A stretch of 64,000 nt of DNA from JAJPJE01 sp963848375. Its GTDB lineage: Bacteria; Acidobacteriota; Terriglobia; Terriglobales; Acidobacteriaceae. A program made the position numbers and the translations under genes. The notes below the pieces were generated by a model, which was given only the letters and a program-made list of their open reading frames with translations, searched no databases and was not told the DNA's origin. Positions within the stretch are counted from its first letter, which is position 1, and each line of letters opens with the position of its first letter. Shown here in pieces: positions 1-10,705 of the stretch. Location of the stretch: NCBI GenBank assembly GCA_963848375.1, contig CAWKDK010000023.1, forward strand, positions 62,001 through 126,000, written 5' to 3'.

Positions 1-1066
1 TGCTCAGATCGCGTTCGGTACGATCGCCAGTTTCATGCGAAACCGCCGAGCGCTTCAAATCGGCAACAGCGCGTTTGATTCCGATGCCGAGACTCTTGCG
101 CATGCGGAAGAGAGTGAAACTCGCGCCGACGAGCATTCCTCCCACCGCGATCGGCCGAACGATGGAATACCAAATCGCAAATGCGGCCGCGGCCCAGCCT
201 TCTTCACCAGCACCGCCCGGCATAGAACTGGCGAGTTGCGGTCCCATAAAAAAGATGAGGAGGGGAACAAGCAAGCCCCAGGCAAAAACGCCGCCGGCGA
301 AGTTCAGTGCTCCGAGACGAGGTCCGATAATGTAGCCGACACCGAGGTATGCGGGGCTGATTGCCGGCGCAGAAAATGTCGTCATGCCTCCGGCCGCCAC
401 GGTTGGCGCACCCGCGGCTTTGGTCAGTTTAAGAGAGCTAACTCCAAAATTGCCGACCTTGAGCAGGAAGTCACGGCTCGCGTTGAAGAGTTTGAGCGAT
501 CCCAAAAAGAAGACGACGGCTCCGATGCCCATGTTGGCGAATAGCAGTTTCGCGGCACCTGCTCCGCGCTGACCCGCTTTGTGAATTTCCGAAGCGGCTA
601 CCGATTCCGGGAAAGGCAGCTCAGGGTCTTCGACCATCACGCGCCGCAACAACGTAACGAAGAGGATTCCGAGGGTGCCACCAACGGCCATCAGTGCGAT
701 CGACTTCCAGTAGCCGTGGGCCATATCGAATTCAGGCCATACGCCTGCGAGCACGAACGCAGGGATGGTGAAGACAGCGCCGGCAGCGACGGACTCTCCG
801 ATGGATCCGATCGTACGAGCGATGTTCTCTTCAAGGAGAGAGCCCTTCAGCAGACGAAGTATCGCCATGCTGATAACCGCCGCAGGATATGTAGCCGCGA
901 TCGTCATGCCCGCGCGAAGGCCAAGGTAAAGGTTGGCGGCGCCAAGAACAACCGTCAGACACATGCCAAGGATCACCGCGCGAAGAGTGAATTCGCGCAT
1001 TTGCATGCTGGCCGGAACGTAAGGTTTGAATTTAGTAGGAACAGGTGTTTGGGTTTGAGTGCTCAT
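1..1066 (-). CDS. OPT-family oligopeptide/metal transporter, N-terminal part (cut by window edge)
   Basis: Reading the minus strand from the ATG at 1066 gives an open frame to the window edge, so only the first 355 residues are seen. After a short polar start (MSTQTQTPVPTKFKPYVP) comes a series of hydrophobic segments with the pattern of OPT transporters: an opening NLYLGLRAGMTIAATYPAAV segment, then a loop with PFPESVAASEIHKAG, which matches the conserved PFP-ES-A region of the family. OPT proteins are inner-membrane importers of oligopeptides or metal-chelate complexes, usually 600 or more residues, so about half is missing. A purine-rich GAGAGGAC stretch lies just before the ATG. The substrate cannot be told from this half. 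The family call is from motif recall. Confidence 0.8.
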   Translation of the reverse strand, partial: MSTQTQTPVPTKFKPYVPASMQMREFTLRAVILGMCLTVVLGAANLYLGLRAGMTIAATYPAAVISMAILRLLKGSLLEENIARTIGSIGESVAAGAVFTIPAFVLAGVWPEFDMAHGYWKSIALMAVGGTLGILFVTLLRRVMVEDPELPFPESVAASEIHKAGQRGAGAAKLLFANMGIGAVVFFLGSLKLFNASRDFLLKVGNFGVSSLKLTKAAGAPTVAAGGMTTFSAPAISPAYLGVGYIIGPRLGALNFAGGVFAWGLLVPLLIFFMGPQLASSMPGGAGEEGWAAAAFAIWYSIVRPIAVGGMLVGASFTLFRMRKSLGIGIKRAVADLKRSAVSHETGDRTERDLS

Positions 1067-1435
1067 TCAGAGTCCTCTCGAAAGATTCGAGTTCCGAAAT
1101 AGCCCAGGGTTGTGGCTTTGAACTCCGGGCGAATGAAGCCGCGAAAGTGTCGCACGCGCATGGCTTGCGAGACAAGTACAAGTGCCAGCAACTGGAACTG
1201 CGTGTTGGGCAGCGTGCAACCTCGGATGATTGTTAACGGAATTTTACCCGTATTCGAGATTCCCTGCTGAGTAACAGTTTTGCACCGGAAATGTAGCACA
1301 GGTGATTGCGCTCAGTTCCGGAACGCGGCTATACTGGGCAAGGATCATGATGCTTCCTGCATGGGGCGGGAGGCGAGCGTCAGGAGGGTCGTCTTCAGCA
1401 GTATCGGTGACCTAAATCCGGTCCAGGGTGACAGC
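1067..1435. other. divergent intergenic region between transporter and comF
   Basis: This stretch separates two divergent genes and should hold both promoters. I see no RNA gene, palindrome or repeat that I can name. An in-frame extension of the comF reading frame begins at 1280, but its residues look unstructured, so I treat that part as non-coding leader. Confidence 0.4.
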
Positions 1436-2374
1436 ATGCGAAGCATGCCGCCCGGGAAGGCGCGAATCGAGCCGCTTCCTCCAGATAGCCGAGAGGGAAG
1501 GCAGCCGGACCAGCGCTTGCAGGGACTAGGAAGAAGCGCCCTGCTTGTTTCCAGCCTTCGCTACACCGCATCCAGCCTGTTCAGCGTTTTATTTCCTTCC
1601 GATTGCCGCATCTGTTCTCTCCCACTCACAAACATTTCCAGATTGCCAGTTTGTCCCGAATGCCTGGAAGCGATCATCCGCTCCGGCGGACTGACATGTT
1701 CTATCTGCGGCGAGAGGATGTTTGGGTTCGGACCGAACTCGAATGAGCAACTTTGCGGAGAATGCCTGAAGGAGCATCCGGCCTTCGAAAAGGCCTCGGC
1801 GTATGGCAGCTATGATGGCGGCCTGCGCGAGCTGATTCATCTTCTGAAATATGATCGCGTGCGCTCTGCGGCGACGGTGCTGGGAAGAATGCTCGCCGAA
1901 GCCATAGCGGATCTGCGACCGCATTTCGTGCCGAGTGGAACACTTCTGATCCCGGTTCCTCTGCACTCCAGTAAATTGCGATCGCGTGGTTTCAATCAGT
2001 CCGAATTAATCGCCGAAGCGGCCCTCAAGGGCAACCTGGATTTGCGTCTCCTCAAGCTGCGTCCGCAAATGCTGAAGCGCGTGCGCGCAACCGAATCGCA
2101 AACCGGACTGACGCGCGAGCAGCGGCGGGAGAACATTCGCGGCGCGTTTGCTGTGACGTCAGATGAGGTTCGGGGCCGAGACATTTTAGTTGTAGACGAC
2201 GTTCTTACTACTGGCACCACTGTGGGCGAATGTGCACGAGTTCTGCGCAAGGCAGGCGCCGCACGCGTCTGGGTCGCGACCGTTGCGCGGGTGATGAAAC
2301 CGGAGATGACCGCAGCAATCACGCCGGAGCAGCAACCGGAGGAGGCGCTGACAATGTCAGCGCATGCAGGCTGA
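1436..2374 (+). CDS. comF: ComF family amidophosphoribosyltransferase-like protein
   Basis: The protein has the two parts typical of ComF/GntX proteins. The first is a four-cysteine zinc-binding module with CRIC, CPEC, CSIC and CGEC pairs. The second is a PRTase fold containing LIPVPLHSSKLRSRGFNQSE and the PRPP-binding loop ILVVDDVLTTGTT. ComF proteins are needed for DNA uptake in transformable bacteria, but many carriers are not competent, so the cellular role is open. I chose the ATG at 1436 because the frame upstream of it lacks family-like residues; a start nearer to the zinc module is also possible. The tail after about residue 285 is not conserved in my recollection. An HNH endonuclease gene follows about 100 bases downstream on the same strand. 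Confidence 0.8.
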   Translation: MRSMPPGKARIEPLPPDSREGRQPDQRLQGLGRSALLVSSLRYTASSLFSVLFPSDCRICSLPLTNISRLPVCPECLEAIIRSGGLTCSICGERMFGFGPNSNEQLCGECLKEHPAFEKASAYGSYDGGLRELIHLLKYDRVRSAATVLGRMLAEAIADLRPHFVPSGTLLIPVPLHSSKLRSRGFNQSELIAEAALKGNLDLRLLKLRPQMLKRVRATESQTGLTREQRRENIRGAFAVTSDEVRGRDILVVDDVLTTGTTVGECARVLRKAGAARVWVATVARVMKPEMTAAITPEQQPEEALTMSAHAG

Positions 2375-2470
2375 ACCATGGCAGCAAGAATTCACAATTT
2401 CGCGCGTAGTTTTACGCTCACAAGCACGGATCCGCACGGGCCCGCCTATCGGGGAAATGGTCGGGGAGTC

Positions 2471-2980
2471 ATGAATCAGCCGGTACTGGTGTTGAACGCC
2501 TCGTATGAACCGATCAACGTGTGTGCCGCACGTCGTGCGATCGTGCTGGTGCTGAAGGGCGTAGCCATGGCCGAGGAGACCGATGGCGCGCACTTGCATG
2601 CCGCGCGCATGGCGATGCGTGTGCCCTCAGTGATTCGTCTGCTGGAGTACCGGCGCATTCCGCACCAGACCCGGGCGCTTTCGCGCAAAAACATCCTGCT
2701 GCGGGATCGTAACTGCTGCCAGTACTGCGGCACGATTTTAGCCTCGGGCGAGTTGACACTGGATCACGTGATTCCACGTTCCCGGGGCGGCAACTCGAGT
2801 TGGGAGAACCTGGTGGCCTGCTGCCATCCCTGCAATCGTAAAAAGGGGAACCGCTATCCAACCGAAGCAGGCATGAAGCTGATGCGGGAGCCGCGTCCGT
2901 TCAATCTGCATACCAGCCGTCACATCATGCGTCTGCTGGGCCACTCTGATGAGAAGTGGCGGAAGTACCTCTTCTACTGA
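2471..2980 (+). CDS. HNH endonuclease family protein
   Basis: A 169-residue protein starting MNQPVLVLNASYEPINVC, an opening I recall from a widespread stand-alone HNH nuclease family. The nuclease core is near residues 78-125: CQYCGT, then LDHVIPRSRGG (the HNH histidine), NLVACC and HPCNRKKGNR. The two CxxC-type pairs should hold a structural zinc and the DH...N...N set the catalytic metal. The ATG at 2471 is preferred because it follows GGGGAG and matches the usual start; an in-frame ATG at 2378 would add 31 residues without family character. Such proteins occur in chromosomes outside mobile elements and their substrate is generally unknown. The 295 bases downstream hold no gene that I can support. 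Confidence 0.85.
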   Translation: MNQPVLVLNASYEPINVCAARRAIVLVLKGVAMAEETDGAHLHAARMAMRVPSVIRLLEYRRIPHQTRALSRKNILLRDRNCCQYCGTILASGELTLDHVIPRSRGGNSSWENLVACCHPCNRKKGNRYPTEAGMKLMREPRPFNLHTSRHIMRLLGHSDEKWRKYLFY

Positions 2981-3275
2981 AATGCTTCCACAGTCCGTCC
3001 ACGTTTGTCTGGCTGAAACACCGGTTTGCTCGGGCAAACTACCGAAATGCCGGGCAAAATGACGGGCAAGCAATGCCCGATAGCTGGTTCCCTACTGCCA
3101 AGAATGAGTAATACCGTGCCAACCCCCTGCGCGGCAATTTCGCCGGATCGTGTGCGGCACGATTTTTCAACGACTTAGGAGCTCAGCTTTTCGTCTTAGG
3201 CTGGAACCCTAACTGCACTCCTTAATTGCGCGCCACTCTTTTTGCGACGCCCAATCCCCCAGTTCAGGAGTAGGA

Positions 3276-4295
3276 ATGCCGGAAAGCGTAATGGATCAGA
3301 TTGTTCAGGAGCTGAAGCGAGATGGCAGCAGCTACTACCCTCGCCGAGGCGAACTCAGAGCAGTACGGGTCGTCGGACATACTCCGAAAACCGACCATTA
3401 CATCTACGACATTGTGATCGACTTCGCGGATGGCAGCGAGCGCCTCGCCGCCAAGGTATACCGCTCCAGCAAGTGCGGCTCTCAGGGTGCACGCAGCGTA
3501 GCTAAGCTGGAAACAGGGAACCTGCAGACCGTGTATGACGTCTTCGAGCAGAGAAAGCTGAACGGCGTGCCGCGTCCGCTAGGAGACTTCACAGAACTTG
3601 GCGCTGTGGTGACCGAAAAGATCAGCGGATTGCCTCTGCAATCCATCATCATGAAAGCCGCGTTGTTGCCTGGATACGCCGACCATGGATGCCTGGAAGC
3701 GGCCGCACGCCAGACCGGACTCTGGCTGCGCAACTTCCATCGCTCCACAGCAACCTCGCCAGACTCCTTCGATCCAGACCAACTGTTGGGCGAACTGGAA
3801 AAATTATGCGCGAGCTGCAAGGGAGAAGGTCTGGACGATGAAGCCATTCGGACCATCCTGAGCGGGGCGCGGCTGATCGTTACGCGTTCCAAGAAATTGC
3901 TGCCCACCTCCGCTGTGTTGAACGACTTCACGCCCCTGAATGTGATCGTAACGGAAGAGGGAATTGGAATCTCCGATTATGCGCACATGATGTCGAAAGG
4001 CAATTCCTTCCAGGACGTAGCGCAGTTCATGGCGTCCGTCGAAGCGCTTGAGAAATACCCGTTCTGCAATCGAAATATCACTAGCCAGGTGCAGGAGGAA
4101 TTCCTGCAAGCGTATGGCGTGAATGAAATGGAAGAAGCGATGTTGCGAGTCTTCAAGATGAAGGCGCTCCTCGGTATGTTTGCGCAGGGCCGCAACGTGA
4201 AGGAAAGCGCGGTTCGCAAGAAAGTGATGTGGGCAACCGTGATGAAACGCTTCATTCAGCAAGCTGCGCAGCGATCGATGGCGCCAGCGGCTTAG
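3276..4295 (+). CDS. aminoglycoside-phosphotransferase-like kinase-fold protein
   Basis: A 339-residue soluble protein with landmarks of the APH/choline-kinase fold. A candidate ATP lysine sits in LAAKVYRSS near residue 60, a hinge-like stretch in LGAVVTEKISGLPLQ. The catalytic-loop equivalent VLNDFTPLNVIV (about residue 213) keeps the Asp and the Asn but lacks the usual His before the Asp. GIGISDYAHM supplies the metal-binding Asp. Relatives act on lipopolysaccharide sugars, aminoglycosides or choline; nothing here decides the substrate. The gene stands alone, with a clear hairpin terminator just after it. The opening residues MPESVMDQIVQEL follow CAGGAGTAGGA, a good ribosome-binding site. 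Confidence 0.6.
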   Translation: MPESVMDQIVQELKRDGSSYYPRRGELRAVRVVGHTPKTDHYIYDIVIDFADGSERLAAKVYRSSKCGSQGARSVAKLETGNLQTVYDVFEQRKLNGVPRPLGDFTELGAVVTEKISGLPLQSIIMKAALLPGYADHGCLEAAARQTGLWLRNFHRSTATSPDSFDPDQLLGELEKLCASCKGEGLDDEAIRTILSGARLIVTRSKKLLPTSAVLNDFTPLNVIVTEEGIGISDYAHMMSKGNSFQDVAQFMASVEALEKYPFCNRNITSQVQEEFLQAYGVNEMEEAMLRVFKMKALLGMFAQGRNVKESAVRKKVMWATVMKRFIQQAAQRSMAPAA

Positions 4296-4313
4296 AGTCA
4301 ATCCCAAAAGTTA

Positions 4314-4335
4314 GGGCAGCGGGTCTCCGCTGCCC
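4314..4335. terminator. perfect hairpin between convergent genes
   Basis: GGGCAGCGG, a four-base loop, then CCGCTGCCC make a perfect nine-pair stem between the convergent genes ending at 4295 (+) and 4374 (-). Only a weak T-run follows on the plus strand, so its efficiency as an intrinsic terminator is uncertain. Confidence 0.6.
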
Positions 4336-4373
4336 ATTTCTACGTTAGCTCGCAGTTCATTTCAGCTAGCAGT

Positions 4374-5378
4374 TCATTTTGGCGCCGGCGGCGGTCCTTC
4401 GCCCGTATATACCGGCTGTTGCTGCTGTTGCGCACTCGGCGACGCCTGCTTCGGCGCGGTCGTGCTTGTCTGCGGCGGCGTGCTCGACTGTGGCTGCTGC
4501 TGCTGTGGTTGCTGCGCTGGCTTTGTGCCTGCCTGCTGCGGCTGCTGGTCAGGCTGATTAGGCGCCGAGTTGATGTCCTGACCTTCGTACGTGATCTTCA
4601 CGTTTGCGCCGAATCGCTTGTAGTTCGTGTACTTCACCAGTTCGCGTACGTGGATATCGCCCGTGGAGAAGTGCAGGTTGTCGTCGATCTTGGTGTATGT
4701 AGGGAACCAGAATTTGCGCCCGGTGCCGTCTTGTGAATCAATCTGCTCGCGCCATGTAATGAACTCAGGAAACAGGTTCTCGCCACCTCTGCTGCGAATG
4801 TCGGGGACGTTCTTACCGCGCGTCTTCACGATCTGGAAGTCGGTATCGTCCACCCAGATGCGGCCCTGGAAGTAGCGCTTACCTTTGTCGATATGCTTCG
4901 GCGCCACATCGAAGACATACGTGTTCAACTCGTCTTCTTTCTGCTGCCCCACGTAGAGAATGTCGTATTCAGGAATCTCGTCCGTGGTCAACACGAACGG
5001 CAAGCGATGCTGGATGTCGTCCATGTCTTCTTTCGTCATGGAGATCCGTTCCAGCGTCGATTGCGGCGCAAAGACGACCTGCTCGCTGCGCTTTCCGTTG
5101 GGATCGAAGACCACGTCGGTGACGATGCGGAATTCACCGTCCGCCGTATCGCCATCCAACGTTTGCACCTTCACTTCCTGGCGGTACATGTAGTTTTCGC
5201 GAGCGGTTTTGAATTCCTTTTCCTTGGCCGCAAATCGCTTGATGATTTCGTCAGAAGTGATTCCCGTCGGTTGCGCTTTGTTGATCGGGCTTTCGCCCCT
5301 ATCGTCGGCCCGCAGGGCAGGAACCACCACCGCCACACTTAACAGAACCAGGAACACACGAATCCGTAGGCTCGCCAT
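4374..5378 (-). CDS. secreted LolA-fold-like protein with Gln/Pro-rich tail
   Basis: A 334-residue exported protein. The start MASLRIRVFLVLL gives a clear signal peptide ending near ALRA; a longer frame from 5453 would bury it. The central 220 residues (RFAAKEKEFKTARENYMYRQ..., FRIVTDVVFDPNGKRSEQVV, GRIWVDDTDFQIVKTRGK) resemble the one-sided beta-sheet of LolA/outer-membrane lipoprotein-sorting proteins, where a trait such as IWVD..dfrIvk recurs. The last 70 residues are low-complexity Q, P, T and S, so probably disordered. The function is unknown; a role in carrying hydrophobic ligands across the periplasm is inference. It is divergent from the peptidase gene at 5539. Confidence 0.65.
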   Translation of the reverse strand: MASLRIRVFLVLLSVAVVVPALRADDRGESPINKAQPTGITSDEIIKRFAAKEKEFKTARENYMYRQEVKVQTLDGDTADGEFRIVTDVVFDPNGKRSEQVVFAPQSTLERISMTKEDMDDIQHRLPFVLTTDEIPEYDILYVGQQKEDELNTYVFDVAPKHIDKGKRYFQGRIWVDDTDFQIVKTRGKNVPDIRSRGGENLFPEFITWREQIDSQDGTGRKFWFPTYTKIDDNLHFSTGDIHVRELVKYTNYKRFGANVKITYEGQDINSAPNQPDQQPQQAGTKPAQQPQQQQPQSSTPPQTSTTAPKQASPSAQQQQQPVYTGEGPPPAPK

Positions 5379-5538
5379 ACAACTAGTGTAAACGCAACAG
5401 CTGGTGGTTTGTTTCCCCGAAGAAGCGAAAAGGTGAGCACCTGGTCTGTTCATCCGCGACGCCGGCCGGTGTTGAACCTCCTAGACTTACCCCGCCTTCG
5501 CCCGGTAGAGTTACCGGTTTGTTCAGGAGACTAGCGTC

Positions 5539-7685
5539 ATGATTCGCAGCGTATTGACTTACTTACTGTTGCTCAGCAGTTTGGCAGTTGCTCAGGTAAA
5601 AAGACCATTCACTTTCGAAGACATGATGGCCTTGAAACGGGTGAGCGAGCCGGTTGTCTCGCCGGACGGCAAGTGGGTGGCGTTCAGCGCGGTGGATGTA
5701 AATCTTGAAAAAAATACCAAGACGCCGCACCTGTGGGTGGTCCCGGCGAACGGCGGAGACTCAAAGCAGCTGACTTCCGGCCCGGGCGAAGATCGGCCGC
5801 GCTGGTCGCCCGATGGCAAGAAACTGGCGTTCGTCTCCGACCGCGATGGCACGCAGCAGGTTTGGGCGTGGGATTTCGATCCGACGACGGTGAGTTTGCC
5901 TGGAGAGCCGGCGAAGATCACGTCACTTTCGACAGGCGCTGACGGAGAAATCTGGTCACCGGACGGGTCGACCATCCTGTTTACATCGGAGGTGTTCCCC
6001 GAATGCGCGGACGACGCCTGCAACAAGGCGAAAACGGAAGCGCAGGCAAAACTGCCGAAAGCGCAGATATGGACGCACCTGTTCTACCGCCATTGGTCGA
6101 CATATAACTTGGGCAAGCGCACGCACCTGTTCGTGGTGCCGGCCGCGGGTGGCGTCGCGCGCGATCTGACACCGGGCGAGCATGATGCGCCGCCGTTCTC
6201 GCTCGGTGGCCAGGACATGTATGCGTTCTCACCGGATGGGAAAGAAGTGGCGTTCACCAGCAACATCGACGAGGTTCCGGCGAATTCGACGAACAACGAC
6301 ATCTTCATTGTGCCGACCACAGGCGGAACGCCGAAGAAGATCAGCACCAGTCCGGGCAGCGATTCGACTCCACTCTATTCGCCTGATGGCAAATGGATCG
6401 CGTGGCACATGCAGAAGCGTGCGGGATACGAGAGCGACCGCTTCCGCCTGGTGATCTACAACCGGCAGACGGGCGAGATCAAGAATCTGACCGAAGGTTT
6501 CGATCGTTGGGTGGGATCGTTTACGTGGGCACCGGATTCGCAGCAGATTCTACTTCGTAGCGGAAGACAAGGGCGAGGCGCCGCTGTATTCGTGTCCGTT
6601 GGCGGCGGGACAGTACAGATCTGAGTGTCAGGCGGGTTTCTCGATTCGCCGACGTCTAGCGTTCGACGGAAAGACAATGTTCGTAAACTGCATGTCGATT
6701 CAAGCGCCGAATGAGATCTGCAGGCTGACTCGATCGGTGAATGCGATTCGCAGTGCGGCTGGCGACCGAGTCAACCTGCCTACATCGGGCAGAACTCCGG
6801 ACCACCTCATGTGCCTGATCAGACCTGATGCAGCTAAGAGACGTGCGAACTGCCCGGATCAACTGACGCACTTCAACGACGCCGTTCTCTCGCAAGTCTC
6901 CATGCACGCCGCTCGAATCCTTCTGGTTCACGGGAGCGAACAAAACCAAAGTCCAAGGTTTTCTTCTGAAGCCGCCGAACTTCGATGCGAACAAGAAATA
7001 TCCGGTGAAGCTCCTGATCCACGGTGGACCGCAGGGCGCGTGGGGAGACGACTGGTCATTCCGCTGGAATCCTGAGCTGTTTGCTGCCAACGGTTACGTG
7101 GTCGTGATGATTAACCCGCGCGGCTCCACCGGATACGGGCAGAAGTTCATCGACGAGATCAACGGAGACTGGGGCGGCAAACCATTCGTCGACTTGATGC
7201 GTGGCCTGGATTACGCCGAGCAGAAGTATCCGTTCATCGACAAGAACCGCGAGTGCGCATTGGGCGCGTCGTACGGTGGCTACATGATCGATTGGATCCT
7301 TGGCCACACCGATCGTTTCAAGTGCCTGGTCTCGCACGATGGGATGTTCGACACGATTTCGGCATTCGGCACCACGGAAGAGCTATGGTTCCCGCTGTGG
7401 GAGTTCCAGGGTACGCCATGGACGAACCGCAAGAGCTACGACAAATGGTCTCCGAGTAACTACGCAACCAAGTTCAAGACACCGACGCTGGTCGTCCACG
7501 GACAACTCGATTACCGGCTAGATGTCTCCGAAGGCCTTCAGCTTTTCACCTACTTGCAGTTGCTGAAAGTGCCGTCGAAGATGCTGTACTTCCCGGATGA
7601 AGGCCACTGGGTGCTGAAGCCGCAGAACAGCCGCCTGTGGTATCAGACAGTGAATGGCTGGGTGGATCAGCACATCGGGCAATAG
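5539..7685 (+). CDS. S9 family peptidase (prolyl-oligopeptidase/acylaminoacyl-peptidase type), frameshifted
   Basis: An exported serine peptidase of about 690 residues spread over three frames. MIRSVLTYLLLLSSLAVAQ is the signal peptide and follows CAGGAGAC. Residues to about 340 form a beta-propeller with WSPDGKKLAF, FSPDGKEVAF and YSPDGKWIAW blades. The hydrolase domain (frame from about 6905) has the nucleophile in GASYGGYM, the acid in HGQLDYRLDVSEG and the histidine in DEGHWVL, so the triad is complete. The frame shifts at about 6548, where an extra T breaks QQIYFVAEDKGEAPLYS, and at about 6905, where an extra A breaks the run into LESFWFTGANKTKVQG. Between them (6600-6700) two more shifts are likely (VSGGFLDSP is readable in yet another frame). 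Sequencing errors or a decayed gene would both fit. Confidence 0.8.
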
Positions 7686-7728
7686 GTAATTAGAATTTGC
7701 AGTCTGCTAATTAAAGCGGTTCTGGAAG

Positions 7729-7759
7729 TCCACCCTGCGTCAGGCCGGCGCAGGGTGGA
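7729..7759. terminator. hairpin between convergent genes, related to the CCACCC palindromes
   Basis: TCCACCCTGCG and CGCAGGGTGGA form an 11-pair stem with a nine-base loop midway between two convergent stop codons. It lacks a T-run. Its CCACCC/GGGTGG arms resemble the interspersed palindromes listed elsewhere, but the GGGGCACCC end is missing. Confidence 0.5.
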
Positions 7760-7776
7760 GTGACGGCATCACCTCG

Positions 7777-10705
7777 TCACCAACTTGATTGCAGCGTGAA
7801 CGTCTGTGTGACGTTCGCTGCTGTGGCTTGCACCGTAACCAGCAGCGGTCCCCAGTTGCGCCGGGAATGAGATGGGCAGCGACACATATCCGGTGGCATC
7901 GGTTGTTTGGCTCGAAATAGAAGACGACAGCACTACCGGCTGAATTGGATTCGTCGTGCCGGATTCACCATTCCAGCGAGTGGAATTTTCCACTGGCATG
8001 CGAAACGCAGTGACGAGAAACTGCACCGGCACTGCGGCCACCGGATTCGGCGTCGAAGAAGAATCCGTCACGCGCAACCCAACGGGTGCAAAGCTCTGTC
8101 CAACCCTAATCGTCTGATTGTCTCCCGCGATCTTGCTGAGTTGAAGATTCGCCGCCGACACCCAACGGATGGTGAAGTTTCGGCAGACCGTGTTGTCGGG
8201 CCCGACGCACGCGCTCACGATTACATTCGAGCTCAGTTGATTGATATTAACTTGCGTGCGCGCTGTTCCGGTGGTGTCGGTAACCGAACTCGCGGCGGCG
8301 AGTGTTGCGGTTCCGGACAGCACCTGGAAATTGACGGTCCTTCCCGGCAGCAGCTGGCCGTTGCCGACGACAACCGCCGAGAGCGCTATCGCTCCCGAGG
8401 AGTTCGAAGCTGCCCATGCCTGGGCGACCGGCAGGCTGATGTCCAGGGCGTAGACGATGCCAATTACAGCAGCCTGTACGGAGGCTCCAGTGCTGATCGA
8501 TGCCGTGATGGTGAAAGTCCCAGCGGCGGTCACGAGCATGTAGGAGTCGGCTTCGCCAGTGGCGTCGGTGAAGATGGTGCAGTTGGAATTCCCGCAAGCG
8601 GGAAACACGACTCCAGCTGGCGCGACGAAGGTCACTGCGGCGTCGGGGATCGGCGTGACTCCGTCCGCTTCCGTAACGCGGACGCGTACCGGATTCGGCG
8701 CTTGCGTTCCCACTGGCACCTGCGGATTCGATCCCAGCAGCAATGTGAGTAGCCCGTTAATCGTGCCGTAGTTCAGCACGTTATCCATCTCCGCAGTCAG
8801 TCCCGTGGCACTGTCCTGCAGGTAGATGGTTTGAATGCTGTCGGAAAGCGCAGGAGCCGAGATCACGATCTGACCTGCCTGCTGGCTGAGAACTGTGGCG
8901 GAATTCGTTCCAACCATAACGGTGGTGGTCGGCGAGAATCCGAAACCGGTGATCGTGATTGGTGTGCTGTTGTGAACGCTGGCGCGCGCGGGAGAGATCG
9001 TGTCGGCGTAGAGCACGCGGGCTTCGTAGCTGAAATCTGGCCGGCCATCCCCACGCGTGTCGGCGATGCCAAGTTTATAGTCGTCTTCGAGATTCACATC
9101 CGCCACAAGCTGCGTGACGCCGGTCTGCATGGTTCCGAACGCCGATTGACTGAGGGAAGGCGTCAGCAACGAGTCAGTCGATTGCCAAATGCCAATCGCT
9201 GGCTGCGCCTTGGTGACCGTGGGAGAGCCATTCTCATTGCGCGCCGTCACGCTGAAGCTGAAGGTGCGGTTGGCGCGCGCGTGCAAGTGGTAGAAGTCCA
9301 TATCGCCGTAGCCGCTAAGCGATCCGATCCAATCCCCGCCGCCCGGAATTTCCGCGAGCTGAGTGAACGTGCTCGGTTCCCACTGGTCTTGTGGCTGGGA
9401 TGGCGCGCTCTTCATCACCAGATCCTGGCTGACGTCAGAGCCTTTGGAGACTGTAACCGTGATCGGCGTGAAGGTGCCGGATATCGGAATCGATCCTTCT
9501 TTGTACGGACCGACGGACAGTGCATCGGTGTAGAGCGAGTTCACCGACTCTGCGCTGAGCTGATATTGCACCGTGTTGTATCCCGCGGGGAATTGGAGTC
9601 CGGCAAGATCGAAATATCCTTCGACAGCCGTATTGTTCGACCCGAAGCGATCGAGCGGCTCGCCGGAATTGTCGGTGTACCCGGTGATTGGATTTCCGGC
9701 ATCACCGCGGAACAAAAATCCGGAAACGCAAGATGCTGTGTACTTGTGCGAGGCTAGTCCGGTGACTGGATCGATCATGCGCGCGACAACGTTTACGCCC
9801 TGCATGCCCTGCCCGAGATTGCCGTTCCATGCAGGGAAACGAACGCTGCCTTCGATGCGCGCGGTGTTCTCGAAAAAGAGCGTCTTGCCCGAGAAGTTGC
9901 CGATGTTGGCAGCGGTGATCGGATACAGGCGCGAGATCGCAGCCTGATCGTCCATGCGCGTTTGTAACGGATTCGACGTGCAACCGTATGTCGGAAAACA
10001 GAGCGCTCCCATCGGGTGCATCATCGGATAGCCCGCGTAGTCGTTCATCGTCGGCGGAGGCGCGCCGGTGACGACGTTGTCGTTGATCTGCGACCAGTCG
10101 AGGCCAAGCACGCGTCCCAGCTGGCGGGCGAGCCGATATTGCAGGATCGGCAAGTCACTCGCATACTGCGCGCAATTTCCGTTGATGATGACGAGCGCGT
10201 GCGCAAAGTGGCCGTCAGCGGTGAAGTTGTCGGCCTCGGCAATTACCGAGTTGGAGTTGCAGAGATCCTCGGATCCGGCTCCGGTTCCGAGAAAGGCGTC
10301 GATCACACTGCCGTCGTAGTCGTAGATGATGGCGACAGGTTTCGTCGAGTTCGGTTGAATGTCGACGGGGAGAATCAGCGAGCCGGCATTTTGCACGTTG
10401 CTGCCGGAGACGTCTTCACTCAACTGGCCCGCGTGATTGATCTGCAGCGCCGCCGTGGTCACGCTCGACCAGGACGCGAATGCGGTGGCGACAAAAGCGT
10501 CGGCAGAGGCGCTCGGCAGCAGTGGACTGAGATTGCCCTGATCGGTGTAGTAGTTCACCACGCCGCCCGTCCATGTAATCGGCTGCCCGGTTGCGGAGGA
10601 GTTGAATCCACTGACGCCGGCGACGTAGAGCGGACCACCGGCGAACGCGGCGACAGCCGAACAAGCACACAGCAGCGCCATCACGATCGTTCGTCGAGTG
10701 GTCAT
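7777..10705 (-). CDS. large secreted protein with degenerate matrixin-like region and Ig-like repeats
   Basis: About 970 residues with signal peptide MTTRRTIVMALLCACSAVAAFA. Residues 25-260 resemble secreted metalloproteases of the matrixin type (the fold, FASWSSVTTAAL, MMHPMG as a Met-turn-like element), but the expected HExGHxLGLxH reads RQLGRVLGLDWS, so all the zinc ligands are lost. An IPT/TIG domain (ARASVHNSTPITITGFGFSPTT in two parts) lies near residue 560, followed by two or three Big_1-like domains (VRVTEADGVTPIPDAAVTF; LRVTDSSSTPNPVAAVPVQF). The end is probably shifted by an extra G at about 7862: the alternative frame reads GPLLVTVQATAANVTQTF and stops at 7777. The start overlaps the stop of the upstream gene by ATGA. 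It is likely an extracellular adhesion or scaffold protein. Confidence 0.65.

Noticed and set aside
2981..3275. cyclic-di-GMP or other riboswitch before the kinase-like gene
   Set aside because: Repeated CGGGCAAA words caught the eye, but the conserved core and helices of known classes are absent.
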